From contig NZ_JARANZ010000002.1 of NCBI RefSeq assembly GCF_029889905.1, forward strand, positions 1 through 64,000: DNA of 64,000 bases. The letters run 5' to 3'. Both the position numbers and the translations under genes were made by a program. Within the stretch, counting starts at the first letter, position 1; every line of letters starts with the position of its first letter. The stretch comes from Chromohalobacter sp. 11-W (GTDB lineage: Bacteria > Pseudomonadota > Gammaproteobacteria > Pseudomonadales > Halomonadaceae). Positions 46,728 to 57,079 of this stretch are shown here, piece after piece. The notes beneath the pieces are model-generated. The model searched no databases, was not told the DNA's origin, and worked only from the letters and a program-made list of their open reading frames with translations.

Positions 46728-48314
46728 TTATTGCTCGACCACGAGATCCCCGAGATACGGGAAATTCATGACGTTCACCACGGGCTCGAGCTTGACGTTT
46801 TTCTTCGCCGCCCAAGCGAGATCCTGCCAGTGCAACGGCATGAAAGCGGCGTCGTCATACAGCGCTTTCTCGACCGCCTGCAGCATCTTCGCGCGCTTGT
46901 CACGATCGGTCTCGACATTCGCCTGCGCGACTTTCTCGTCGAGCTCTGGGTTACAGTAGTTAGCCGCGTTGTACTGGCCGGCTCCCGTCTCGGGGTCCGG
47001 GCACTCGGTGAGATACTGGAACAGGTTGGCGGAGTCTTCGGTATCGGCATGCCAACCGATCATCATGATATCCGCGGCGCGGTCGTCGAACTCTCCCCAA
47101 TACTGAGCTTTGGGTAGCGTCTTGAGGTCCACGTCGACATTGATGCGCGACAACATCGTGGCCACCGCTTGGGCGATCTTGGCGTCGTTCACATAGCGGT
47201 TGTTGGGCGCCATCATGGAGACCGAGAAGCCATCTTCGTAGCCGGCTTCTTTCATTAGTTCCTTGGCTTTCTCAACGTCGTAGCGCGGTTCCAGGCTGTC
47301 GTTGTAACCGTCGTAGCCCTTGGGAGAGAGTTGCGCCGCGGGGGTCGCAAAGCCTTTCATCAACCGGTCGGCGATGGCCTGCTGATTCACTGCGTAGTTG
47401 AAGGCCTTGCGGACACGTGGATCCTCGAACGCTTCCACACGCTTCTGGTTGAGCTGCATGAGGATGATGCGGGTGCCCGACATGGTGGTCAGCTCGACAT
47501 TCTTGTCGGCTCTGACGCGGTCCAGATCATTGGGCGGTACGGGCGCTATGAAATCGACATCACCGGACAGCAATGCCGATACACGCGTGGCGTTCTCGCC
47601 GATCGGCGTCAGCACGAGACGGTCGACATTGCCCGGGGAGTCTTTGTCCCAGTAGTCATCAAAGCGTTCGAACTCGACTTTGACGCCTTGCTGGCGGGAC
47701 ACGACCTCGTAGGGGCCGGTACCCGACGAGTGCCGTGATGCGAAGGAATCGCCATTCTTGACGATTTCATCCTTGGGATCGCCGTCTTCCGTCTCGCCTG
47801 AGTAGTACTCGCTATCCATGGGGAAGATATAGGTCGCGAGGTTGAGAACGAGCGGGTAGGGCTTATGCGTCTTTATTTCGACGGTGTGCTCGTCGATGGC
47901 GGTTGCCGAAGCGATGGGATCGAAGATCGCCTTGAAATCGGCACTACGCTTCAGGCGGTTGATGGTCCAGACCACGTCCTTGGCCGTGAAGTCGTTACCG
48001 GTATGGAACTTGACGCCATCACGCAGCGTGAAACGCATCGTCTTGTCATCGATGCGTTCCCAGTCCGCCGCCAGGCGCGGCTCAAACTTGACGTCCTTCG
48101 TCCAGCGTACGAGGGGGTCGTGCGTCAGGTGCGAAAGCTGCAAGATGCCGCCGGAGAGCTGCTCATGGATGTCCAACGACACCGGGTCGGCATCATACGC
48201 CATGCGTAATGTCACGGGATCGCTATCGCTGGCCGAGTCTTGCGCCAGCGCAGGCAGCGGAAGCACGACGGAAGCGCCGAGCAACGAGGCCAGGAGAGTC
48301 TTCTTATCGATCAT
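46728..48314 (-). CDS. dppA: Periplasmic peptide-binding protein (SBP5 family, DppA-type)
   Basis: Substrate-binding component of the importer, 528 residues. A signal peptide (about 1-25, LLASLLGASVVLPLPALA before QDSAS) lacks a lipobox, so the protein is soluble in the periplasm. Family features are LRMAYDADPVSLDIHEQLSG near 36, LRDGVKFHTGNDFTAKDVVW near 98, VRKAFNYAVNQQAIADRLMK near 305 and VNMNFPYLGDLVVEQ-like ending. It has its own upstream region of 148 bases. Ligand is unknown: dipeptides, glutathione or other small compounds are possible. Confidence 0.93.
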   Translation of the reverse strand: MIDKKTLLASLLGASVVLPLPALAQDSASDSDPVTLRMAYDADPVSLDIHEQLSGGILQLSHLTHDPLVRWTKDVKFEPRLAADWERIDDKTMRFTLRDGVKFHTGNDFTAKDVVWTINRLKRSADFKAIFDPIASATAIDEHTVEIKTHKPYPLVLNLATYIFPMDSEYYSGETEDGDPKDEIVKNGDSFASRHSSGTGPYEVVSRQQGVKVEFERFDDYWDKDSPGNVDRLVLTPIGENATRVSALLSGDVDFIAPVPPNDLDRVRADKNVELTTMSGTRIILMQLNQKRVEAFEDPRVRKAFNYAVNQQAIADRLMKGFATPAAQLSPKGYDGYNDSLEPRYDVEKAKELMKEAGYEDGFSVSMMAPNNRYVNDAKIAQAVATMLSRINVDVDLKTLPKAQYWGEFDDRAADIMMIGWHADTEDSANLFQYLTECPDPETGAGQYNAANYCNPELDEKVAQANVETDRDKRAKMLQAVEKALYDDAAFMPLHWQDLAWAAKKNVKLEPVVNVMNFPYLGDLVVEQ

Positions 48315-48364
48315 GTTGAAGCCCTATTGTGTATTGTTATGCGACGAGAATCGTCAGCTTCAAC
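48315..48364 (-). promoter_or_regulatory. Candidate dppA promoter within an inverted repeat
   Basis: On the minus strand, TTGAAG (48358-48363) and TAACAA (48334-48339) are separated by 18 bases, a reasonable sigma-70-like pair. An 8-bp inverted repeat, GTTGAAGC (48315-48322 on plus) and GCTTCAAC (48357-48364), brackets it, with one arm overlapping the -35 and the other touching the start codon. It may be an operator. Confidence 0.35.
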
Positions 48365-48462
48365 ATAAAGAGCTTTGTGTGAAGACGACAATCGAAATCT
48401 TGATGGTCGCCATTCGTCAGATGAATAACAGCGTCCTGGCAGCTTCCAGCGCGTGGTCGATA

Positions 48463-49101
48463 TCAGCGCTCGACGCGGTCGAAGCGATGGATGTGCGAGG
48501 CTTCGTCGAGCTGCGATACCGTGCACTCAAGATCGGTCACACAGCCATCGGACAAGCCGTAGACCCAACCATGCACCGATAGTTTTTGTCCCCGCTGCCA
48601 GGCTCGCTGCACGACCTTGGTACGACACAGGTTGGCGACTTGTGCACGCACGTTGAGTTCGCACATTCGATCGACCTTCTCGTCGAGCGACAATGGCTCC
48701 AGCGCCTCACGGTTGATGCTGTAAATCTCGCGAACGCTGTGTAGCCAGTAATCGATCATGCCATTATCGCCATCGGCGATAGCGGCCCGCACGCCACCGC
48801 AGCCATAGTGGCCGACCACCATGATGTGTTCGACCTGCAGCACATCAACCGCGAATTGCACCACCGACAGCGCATTCATGTCGTTGTGATACAGCAGATT
48901 GGCCACGTTGCGATGTACGAACACCTCGCCCGGGGGCAAATCGATGATCTGGTTCGCCGGCACGCGGCTGTCCGAGCACCCGATCCACAGATAATCTGGA
49001 TTCTGCTGATGCGACAAGCGCTCGAAGAAGTCCGGGTCACGCTCACGTACGCTGGCGGCCCACTGGCGGTTCTGTTCCAACAGCTTCTTGATATCGCTCA
49101 T
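48463..49101 (-). CDS. can: Beta-class carbonic anhydrase
   Basis: Zinc enzyme that interconverts carbon dioxide and bicarbonate, 212 residues. Zinc ligands and the Asp-Arg pair are visible: [14 protein letters not shown] near residue 40 (Cys, Asp, Arg) and [14 protein letters not shown] near 97 (His, Cys). The start [15 protein letters not shown] at 49101 matches E. coli Can; an ATG 33 bases upstream is less likely. It lies divergent from gor with 128 bases between. Confidence 0.96.
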   Translation of the reverse strand: MSDIKKLLEQNRQWAASVRERDPDFFERLSHQQNPDYLWIGCSDSRVPANQIIDLPPGEVFVHRNVANLLYHNDMNALSVVQFAVDVLQVEHIMVVGHYGCGGVRAAIADGDNGMIDYWLHSVREIYSINREALEPLSLDEKVDRMCELNVRAQVANLCRTKVVQRAWQRGQKLSVHGWVYGLSDGCVTDLECTVSQLDEASHIHRFDRVER

Positions 49102-49229
49102 GTAAATCTCTTCATGCAGGGGGTATCCAAGCAACTTTTACCCCCTGTGCTACCAAGCGTCAATCTAGCCCCTCCCTGAGCGTTCGCCGGACTGTTATCA
49201 TCTGCGCATCGAAAAGTCAGGAGATCGAC

Positions 49230-50594
49230 GTGGCTCAGTACGATTACGACCTATTTGTCATCGGCGCAGGCTCCGGTGGAGTACGCGCCGCACGCACGGC
49301 GGCTGCTACGGGGGCGCGCGTCGCCATTGCCGAGGACCGCTATCTGGGGGGCACCTGTGTGAATGTCGGGTGTGTGCCCAAGAAGCTTTATTCCTATGCG
49401 GCGCATTTCCATGATGCCTTCGAGGATAGTGCCGGCTTCGGTTGGACGTTGCCCGAGGCACCGAGCTTTGACTGGGCTACGCTGCGTGACAACAAGATCG
49501 AGGAGATCAAGCGCCTCAACGGTATCTACGGGCGTTTGCTCGAAGGTGCCGACGTCATGCTGCTCAATGGTCGCGCCCGGATTGCCGGGCCTCATAGCGT
49601 CGAGATCAACGGCGAGACGGTCTCCGCCGAGAAGATTCTGGTAGCGACAGGCGGCTGGCCCTGGGTTCCCGACATCGAGGGTGCGGAACACGCCGTGGAC
49701 TCCAATCGCGTCTTCGACCTGGAGAGCTTTCCCGAGCGCTTCCTGGTGCTCGGCGGCGGTTATATCGCGGTCGAGTTCGCCAGCATCTTCAATGGACTCG
49801 GCAGTGACGCGCACTTGGTCTACCGCGGCGAGCTTTTCCTGCGCGGCTTCGACCGTGAAGTACGGGAGTTCACCCGCGACGAGATGCAGAAGAAGGGCGT
49901 CAACCTGCATTTCGAAACCACCATCGAGCGTATCGAGCCGGTCGGCGATGCCTACCGCGTGAGCCTGACTAACGGCGAAACACTGGAAGTGGACGTCGTA
50001 CTGGCGGCCACTGGACGCCGCCCCAACCTTACCGGTCTGGGGCTCGATGAGCTGGATATCGCGCTCAATCCCAATGGTACCGTGAAGGTCGACGAGCGTT
50101 ATCAGACCTCAGAACCGTCGATCCTGGCGCTGGGCGACGTGACCGGAGGTCCCGAGCTTACCCCCGTGGCACTTGCCGAGGCCATGCACCTCGTTCAACA
50201 CCACTACGGGGATGCAACGCCGGGGCCCTTGGATTACCAGGACATCGCCACGGCAGTCTTCTGTCACCCCAATATCGGCACCGTCGGCCTGAGCGAAGAA
50301 GAAGCGCGCGAGCAGTGCGAGGCTGGAGTGCGCATCTATCGCGCTGACTTCCGCCCCATGAAGCACACGCTCTCGGGTAGCCAGGAACGTTGCCTGATGA
50401 AGCTAGTCGTTGATGACGCAACCGATCGTGTGGTCGGCGCTCACATGGTGGGCGACGATGCCGGCGAACTCATTCAGGGGATCGCCATCGCCGTGCGTGC
50501 ACGCCTGACCAAGACCGACTTTGATGCCACGGTGGGCATTCACCCCACTAGTGCTGAAGAGTTCGTCACAATGCGCTCCTTGTCACGTCGCTAG
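49230..50594 (+). CDS. gor: Glutathione-disulfide reductase
   Basis: NADPH-dependent flavoenzyme that regenerates reduced glutathione. The 454-residue protein has the FAD motif [13 protein letters not shown] near residue 9, the redox-active disulfide [15 protein letters not shown] near 43, the NAD(P)H-binding [20 protein letters not shown] near 172, [15 protein letters not shown] near 292 and the catalytic histidine in [13 protein letters not shown] near 440. Arginines after the second Rossmann motif fit NADPH use. A terminator follows. Confidence 0.96.
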   Translation: MAQYDYDLFVIGAGSGGVRAARTAAATGARVAIAEDRYLGGTCVNVGCVPKKLYSYAAHFHDAFEDSAGFGWTLPEAPSFDWATLRDNKIEEIKRLNGIYGRLLEGADVMLLNGRARIAGPHSVEINGETVSAEKILVATGGWPWVPDIEGAEHAVDSNRVFDLESFPERFLVLGGGYIAVEFASIFNGLGSDAHLVYRGELFLRGFDREVREFTRDEMQKKGVNLHFETTIERIEPVGDAYRVSLTNGETLEVDVVLAATGRRPNLTGLGLDELDIALNPNGTVKVDERYQTSEPSILALGDVTGGPELTPVALAEAMHLVQHHYGDATPGPLDYQDIATAVFCHPNIGTVGLSEEEAREQCEAGVRIYRADFRPMKHTLSGSQERCLMKLVVDDATDRVVGAHMVGDDAGELIQGIAIAVRARLTKTDFDATVGIHPTSAEEFVTMRSLSRR

Positions 50595-50618
50595 CGATAT
50601 GATGAAGTTTCGAATAGC

Positions 50619-50644
50619 AAACGGGCCACCTCGGTGGCCCGTTT
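50619..50644 (+). terminator. Rho-independent terminator after gor
   Basis: Perfect 12-bp repeat AAACGGGCCACC (50619-50630) / GGTGGCCCGTTT (50633-50644) with a 2-base TC spacer, 25 bases after the gor stop. Confidence 0.8.
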
Positions 50645-50745
50645 GCGTTGATACCCGACCGCGAGGCATCTCCACGCAATGCATGCATACGACTCATGAT
50701 TGACTAAACTGAGAGCAGTCGTGGTTACATAAGCTCAGGTTAGCA

Positions 50746-50777
50746 GCGCATTCCATATGCGCATGTCAGACTATAAT
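50746..50777 (+). promoter_or_regulatory. Upstream ectA promoter candidate with overlapping dyad
   Basis: Perfect -10 TATAAT at 50772-50777, about 100 bases before ectA. The -35 is poor (TTCCAT at 50751-50756, 15-base spacer). An inverted repeat GCGCAT-N5-ATGCGC (50746-50762) overlaps that -35 region, so a regulator site there is possible. Several ectA promoters have been mapped in C. salexigens; which one corresponds is not determinable here. Confidence 0.5.
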
Positions 50778-50810
50778 GTGTGTTTATGTGATAGCGACAT
50801 GACGATAATG

Positions 50811-50845
50811 GCTTATTTGATCAATGCATAAGCCGCTGTTATTAT
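50811..50845 (+). promoter_or_regulatory. Proximal ectA promoter candidate
   Basis: TTGATC (50817-50822) and TATTAT (50840-50845) with an ideal 17-base spacer, 34 bases before the ectA ATG. The -35 is inside the 8-base palindrome TTGATCAA, itself framed by GCTTAT (50811-50816) and ATAAGC (50828-50833). This nested dyad overlies the promoter and could be an operator. Confidence 0.6.
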
Positions 50846-50878
50846 TGCGAACACATTCGCCATTAGCGAAAAATGGAT

Positions 50879-52749
<1,871 letters not shown>

Positions 52750-52812
52750 ACGCGCTATTCGTTAGTCCACTAAGTTACTATCGTCACATGCGTTACAGTG
52801 GACTTCGGATGT

Positions 52813-52836
52813 GGCCCGCGAGATCGCGGGCCCTTT
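52813..52836 (+). terminator. Hairpin in the ectB-ectC spacer
   Basis: Perfect 8-bp repeat GGCCCGCG (52813-52820) / CGCGGGCC (52825-52832) with AGAT loop, followed only by CTTT. It lies 31 bases before the ectC start. It could act as partial terminator or mRNA-stabilising element that sets EctC level relative to EctA/B. Confidence 0.55.
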
Positions 52837-52863
52837 ATTGAGCCCCATGGAGGATTGCGCTAC

Positions 52864-53259
52864 ATGATCGTTCGTAACCTGGAAGAGTGCCGCAAGACCG
52901 AGCGCTTCGTTGAAGCCGATAACGGTAACTGGGACAGCACGCGCCTGGTGCTGGCCGACGACAACGTTGGCTTCTCGTTCAACATTACCCGTATTCATCC
53001 GGGCACTGAGACCCACATTCATTACAAGCATCACTTCGAAGCCGTGTTTTGCTACGAAGGTGAAGGTGAAGTCGAAACGCTGGCCGATGGCAAGATCCAT
53101 CCCATCAAGGCTGGCGATATGTATCTGCTCGATCAGCACGATGAGCATTTGCTACGCGGCAAAGAAAAAGGCATGACCGTGGCATGCGTGTTCAATCCTG
53201 CGCTGACCGGGCGTGAGGTTCACCGTGAAGACGGCTCTTACGCACCGGTTGATGAATAG
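52864..53259 (+). CDS. ectC: L-ectoine synthase
   Basis: Cyclises N-gamma-acetyl-diaminobutyrate to ectoine by loss of water. The 131-residue cupin starts [20 protein letters not shown]. Metal and substrate residues are seen in [20 protein letters not shown] near 56 (Glu57/Tyr/His set of the family) and [15 protein letters not shown] near 85, with the ending [23 protein letters not shown] 52864 is the family start; GGAGG lies about 9 bases upstream. A strong terminator follows. No ectR, ectD or ask_ect gene is linked. Confidence 0.98.
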   Translation: MIVRNLEECRKTERFVEADNGNWDSTRLVLADDNVGFSFNITRIHPGTETHIHYKHHFEAVFCYEGEGEVETLADGKIHPIKAGDMYLLDQHDEHLLRGKEKGMTVACVFNPALTGREVHREDGSYAPVDE

Positions 53260-53283
53260 ACGCTAGCGTCGAGCACGCCCGCA

Positions 53284-53316
53284 AAAACGCTGCCTTATCC
53301 GGCAGCGTTTTCTTTT
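53284..53316 (+). terminator. Rho-independent terminator of ectABC
   Basis: Perfect 11-bp repeat AAAACGCTGCC (53284-53294) / GGCAGCGTTTT (53301-53311), 6-base loop, followed by CTTTT. It starts 24 bases after the ectC stop. Confidence 0.9.
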
Positions 53317-53606
53317 GTGCGTGTGTGCGTGAGTTAGCGGTGCAACCAGCGAGGGCGTCGCTCGACACCATGATGGATGGCGTTAATAGCCAATGGATAG
53401 CGCTTGTGATTGTATCCATATTGCCCACCCTCTGGTTCGCATAATATATATTATGTTAAATTATATGTTTTATCTTGTGTCAGTAATGGACATCCCAGCA
53501 ACCAACTCCGTATGATCAAGCGCGATTTTGTTCAGGTGCCTGAGCCCCACGCCCTCTCGTTTCGTTTTCAATGCGTTGCCAAGATGGCCCTCGACAGGAA
53601 TATGCT
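53317..53606. other. AT-rich upstream region of the ligase/protease cassette
   Basis: 290 bases without a supported gene. The section 53437-53480 is almost pure A/T in a GC-rich chromosome and contains a perfect 16-base palindrome CATAATATATATTATG at 53440-53455, followed by TTAAAT and TATGTT/TTTATC elements that could be -10 boxes. It probably holds the promoter of the gene at 53607. Confidence 0.6.
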
Positions 53607-54443
53607 ATGCGCTCCCGCTCGTTATTTCTTTCCGCTTTGTGCGTTGGTGTACTGACACTCGCAGGTTGCGCCGTACCACAGGCGACACATCACAACACCG
53701 ACGATTTGACTGAGACGGCTTTCAATCAACGTCTGGAGAGCCTAGAAAACAACCTGGCGCTACGCTGCTCGACTCAAACCGAGCTGTTACGCGTTCAAGC
53801 CGAGCGTGCGCAGCGTATCGGTGACAATGTGCGGGCCAATGGCAAACTGCTACGTCACTTACGCGCCGATGTGGAGAATATCGGTCAAGAACCTCGCGTG
53901 GTGACCACGTGTCCCATAGAGCGCAACGATACAGCCAGCAAGGAAATGCTCGGGCGCAATGAATGGGTCGGCTTTCCCACGGTTGGCACCTACCTCAAGG
54001 CGCGTGTGGACTCCGGTGCAAATACATCCTCGCTCTCGGCGCATGAAGTGACGGAGTTCGAACGCGATGGCGAAAGCTGGGTGCGTTTCAAGTTGGCACT
54101 CGAGGATGACGAACCAGCCGTCGACGGCATGCGTGACAACGTGATCGAGGCGCCGGTGACACGCCGCGTCAAGATCATTCAAGCATCGGGTACCGATAGT
54201 CGTCCCGTGATCAGCCTGCTGATGACCCTGGGCCCTCTAAAGCAGCGCGTCGAGTTCACGCTCAACGATCGCTCGCATCTCGATTACCCCGTCTTGCTGG
54301 GACGGCGTTTCTTCATGGATATAGCGCTGATCGATGTCAGCCAGGCCTACATCCATCCGCGGCCGGAATTTCCCGGTGGCAAGAGCGCGTCAGAGGCGGA
54401 AAAGGATCAGCAAGACAACGATAGCGAGGAAGAAACTCGCTGA
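53607..54443 (+). CDS. Retropepsin-like lipoprotein ('ATP-dependent zinc protease' family)
   Basis: A 278-residue lipoprotein: lipobox LTLAGC with Cys21, then a short coiled coil (about 35-95), then a domain of the family named ATP-dependent zinc protease. That name misleads: no HExxH zinc motif is present, and the conserved motif is V-D-S-G-A-N-T-S-S-L (residues 134-143), the D-S/T-G-A of retropepsin-like aspartic proteases, closed by YPVLLGRRFF near 228. The C-terminus is acidic. ATG 53607 has AGGAA upstream. It heads a three-gene unit with a 7TM transglutaminase-like protein and an ATP-grasp ligase. Confidence 0.87.
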   Translation: MRSRSLFLSALCVGVLTLAGCAVPQATHHNTDDLTETAFNQRLESLENNLALRCSTQTELLRVQAERAQRIGDNVRANGKLLRHLRADVENIGQEPRVVTTCPIERNDTASKEMLGRNEWVGFPTVGTYLKARVDSGANTSSLSAHEVTEFERDGESWVRFKLALEDDEPAVDGMRDNVIEAPVTRRVKIIQASGTDSRPVISLLMTLGPLKQRVEFTLNDRSHLDYPVLLGRRFFMDIALIDVSQAYIHPRPEFPGGKSASEAEKDQQDNDSEEETR

Positions 54444-54522
54444 GCCGGCGCCCCATGGCGCATCTCGATAACCTTAAGTGGACGGCGTCACGGCGGCGCC
54501 GCCTTGTCGACAAGGACAATGC

Positions 54523-56031
54523 ATGTCTCGAGTGCCTTTTTACCTGTTGGTCGGCGCCTTGCTGGTCATTGGTATCATCTTGACCATCTTCCGACATTTC
54601 CATTACGACGTTCCCTTCATGCCAGGCGAGCAACGCCAGATATGGGAAGTCGAGGCACAGGTCAATTTCGATGCCGAGAACGGCCCCGTCAGGGTCGATC
54701 TTGCCCTGCCCTCCAACCAGCCCGGCTTTCGTCTACTGACGGAAAACACCGCCTCCTCGGGATTCGGACTGTCATATCTGCGTGACGACAAGGCACGCCA
54801 TGCGCAGTGGGCAATCCGGCAAGCCAATGGGCCTCAGCAGCTTTATTACTCGGCTCAGCTGCTGGTGACCGATGGCGAGGAGGAGTTTCTAGCCGAGCCC
54901 CCGGCATTGCAACGCGATATCGGCTGGGAGCGGCCCTACGATACGGCTGCCAGAGAAGTCATCGGCCAGGCACATGAACGCTCGGCGGATGCCTTCACGT
55001 TCACGCGTGAGTTGATCAAGGTGTTCACCGATCAACGTCAGGGGGAAAACGCCCGGCTCCTGCTTTCTCAATACGAGCGCCCTGTCTTGCTGACCCGCTT
55101 GCTCAATCAAGCCGATGTTCACGCTCGGATCGTCAATGGCTTGAGGCTGGAAGATGGCCGTCGTCGACAGTCGCTGACCCCGTGGCTGCAAGTATTCGAA
55201 AACGAGAAATGGGTACTGATCAATCCCCGGACGGGCGATCAAGGCAAGCCGGATGACCTCTTGCTGTGGGAGCGTAACGGCAATGCCGTGCTCGAAGTTC
55301 AGGGGGGCAGCGACTCTCGCGTGAGCTTCTCGATGTTGCGTCATAACGAACCGGCATCAGTTGCGGTGCGCAATCAGTTTGCCGACGACACCCTGCTCAA
55401 CTTCTCCATTCATAGCTTGCCCATCGAAGAACAGGCGCTCTTCAAGACGATCCTGTTGATTCCCATCGGGGCGCTGGTCGTCGTGCTGCTGCGCGTTCTC
55501 GTGGGGCTCGAGACCTCCGGTACTTTCATGCCGGTATTGATCGCTCTGGCCTTCATTCAAACGACCTTGGTCACCGGCTTGGTCGGCTTCCTGCTCGTCG
55601 TCGCCGTGGGTCTGGTGATTCGCAGCTATCTATCGCGGCTCAATCTATTACTGGTGGCGCGAGTGTCGGCGGTGATCATCACGGTCATCGCCATCATTTC
55701 GTTATTCTCGGTCATGGCCTATCGCTTCGGCCTCAATGCGGGGCTGACCATCACCTTCTTCCCGATGATCATTCTCTCCTGGACCATTGAGCGGATGTCG
55801 ATCCTATGGGAGGAAGAAGGCCCCAGAGAAGTCCTCAAGCAGGGATTCGGCAGCCTGCTGACCGCCGTGCTGGCCTATCTGGCCATGAACAACCCCTGGG
55901 TACGCCACATCACCTTCAACTTCCTGGGCGTGCAACTGATTCTCATGGCCATGATTCTGCTGCTGGGGAATTATACCGGGTACCGTTTGCTGGAGTTGCG
56001 ACGCTTCCAGCCCCTGGCGAAGGATGACTGA
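54523..56031 (+). CDS. Inactive transglutaminase fused to seven-transmembrane domain
   Basis: A 502-residue membrane protein. One N-terminal helix (about 5-23) precedes a periplasmic domain (about 25-300) with transglutaminase-like fold. In place of the usual Cys-His-Asp triad it shows LTPWLQVFENEKWVLINPRT (about 218-237), where the HAW histidine and DPT aspartate have become Thr/Pro and Asn; no catalytic cysteine is seen. Residues about 305-490 form seven helices, e.g. ILLIPIGALVVVLLRVLVGL and QLILMAMILLLGNYTGYRL. ATG 54523 has AAGGA 6 bases upstream. The ATP-grasp gene follows with one base between stop and start. Role unknown; possibly a peptide-binding membrane receptor or transporter. 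Confidence 0.87.
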   Translation: MSRVPFYLLVGALLVIGIILTIFRHFHYDVPFMPGEQRQIWEVEAQVNFDAENGPVRVDLALPSNQPGFRLLTENTASSGFGLSYLRDDKARHAQWAIRQANGPQQLYYSAQLLVTDGEEEFLAEPPALQRDIGWERPYDTAAREVIGQAHERSADAFTFTRELIKVFTDQRQGENARLLLSQYERPVLLTRLLNQADVHARIVNGLRLEDGRRRQSLTPWLQVFENEKWVLINPRTGDQGKPDDLLLWERNGNAVLEVQGGSDSRVSFSMLRHNEPASVAVRNQFADDTLLNFSIHSLPIEEQALFKTILLIPIGALVVVLLRVLVGLETSGTFMPVLIALAFIQTTLVTGLVGFLLVVAVGLVIRSYLSRLNLLLVARVSAVIITVIAIISLFSVMAYRFGLNAGLTITFFPMIILSWTIERMSILWEEEGPREVLKQGFGSLLTAVLAYLAMNNPWVRHITFNFLGVQLILMAMILLLGNYTGYRLLELRRFQPLAKDD

Positions 56032-56032
56032 C

Positions 56033-56995
56033 ATGTGGGCGACTCCAGCCAGGTTGCAAGCCAAGGGCGTCATCGGCATGAACCGCCGCAACATTCGCTA
56101 TATCGGCCGCTATAACGATCGCCGGCTCTATCCTCTCGTCGACGACAAGCTACAGACCAAGCTCCTGGCCAAGCGCCACGGCATCACGACGCCGGACTTG
56201 ATCGGTACCGTGAGCACGCAGTTCGACGTGAAGCACGTCGTCGAGATGGTGAAAGACGCACCCGGCTTCGTCATCAAGCCCGCCAAGGGCAGTGGCGGCA
56301 AGGGCATTCTCGTCGTCGAACGTCAGCAGGATGGCGGGTACGTCAAGCCCAGTGGTGCGCGCATCGAGCGCGTGGATCTGGAACGTCACGTCTCCAATAT
56401 CCTGTCCGGGCTTTATTCGCTGGGCGGCACGCCCGATGTCGCCGTGATCGAGTCCTTGATCGCCTTCGACGAAGTCTTCGCCGCGTATACCTACGAAGGC
56501 GTGCCCGATATTCGCGTCATCATCTTCCGCGGGTATCCGGTCATGGCGATGATGCGCCTTTCCACGGCGGCGTCGGATGGCAAGGCAAACCTGCACCAGG
56601 GCGCGGTCGGCGTAGGGCTCGACATCACCACGGGGGCGGCCTTGCGAGGCGTGCAGTTCAATCGCCCCCGCGAAGACCATCCCGACACCGGCCACGGCCT
56701 GGCCTCCTTGTACGTTCCAGGTTGGGATGCCCTGCTCCACCTGGCAGCCAGCTGCTATGAAATGACCGGACTCGGTTACTTGGGCACCGACATGGTGCTC
56801 GATCGCCACCACGGCCCGATGCTCCTCGAGCTCAACGCCCGCCCGGGCTTAGCCATCCAGATGGCCAATGGCGAAGGGTTACGGCGGCGGCTGGATCTGA
56901 TCGAAAAGCAAGCCGAGACACGCTCGGTCGAGGCACGCGTCGCTTTCGCGCAGCGGCATTTCGCGCGCGAGGGGGAGCTAGCCAGTTCCGCATGA
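56033..56995 (+). CDS. RimK-like ATP-grasp ligase (alpha-L-glutamate ligase-like)
   Basis: A 320-residue ATP-grasp protein. The nucleotide-binding lysine/glycine loop is GFVIKPAKGSGGKGILVV near residue 75, with YEGVPDIRVIIFRGYPVMAM near 157, TDMVLDRHHGPMLLELNARP near 253 (metal-binding Asp, Glu, Asn) at the end. Such enzymes join an amino group, often of glutamate or a related amino acid, to a carboxylate. I chose ATG 56033, with AAGGA 8 bases upstream; the ATG at 56024 overlaps that site. With its two neighbours it forms a conserved cassette whose product is not known. Confidence 0.88.
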   Translation: MWATPARLQAKGVIGMNRRNIRYIGRYNDRRLYPLVDDKLQTKLLAKRHGITTPDLIGTVSTQFDVKHVVEMVKDAPGFVIKPAKGSGGKGILVVERQQDGGYVKPSGARIERVDLERHVSNILSGLYSLGGTPDVAVIESLIAFDEVFAAYTYEGVPDIRVIIFRGYPVMAMMRLSTAASDGKANLHQGAVGVGLDITTGAALRGVQFNRPREDHPDTGHGLASLYVPGWDALLHLAASCYEMTGLGYLGTDMVLDRHHGPMLLELNARPGLAIQMANGEGLRRRLDLIEKQAETRSVEARVAFAQRHFAREGELASSA

Positions 56996-57079
56996 CCGGA
57001 GCGGAAGGCCGGGTGCGTCTGGCCCCGTCCGGGGCAACGGCGTAGAATGCCCCGCACTACCGAGAACGATGGTGTTGCG

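Noticed and set aside
48463-49101. Carbonic anhydrase as part of a CO2-concentrating cluster
   Set aside because: No bicarbonate transporter, carboxysome or cyanase gene is nearby; it looks like the ordinary housekeeping Can enzyme.
56024-56032. Upstream ATG of the ATP-grasp gene at 56024
   Set aside because: It overlaps the likely ribosome site AAGGA; ATG 56033 has proper spacing.
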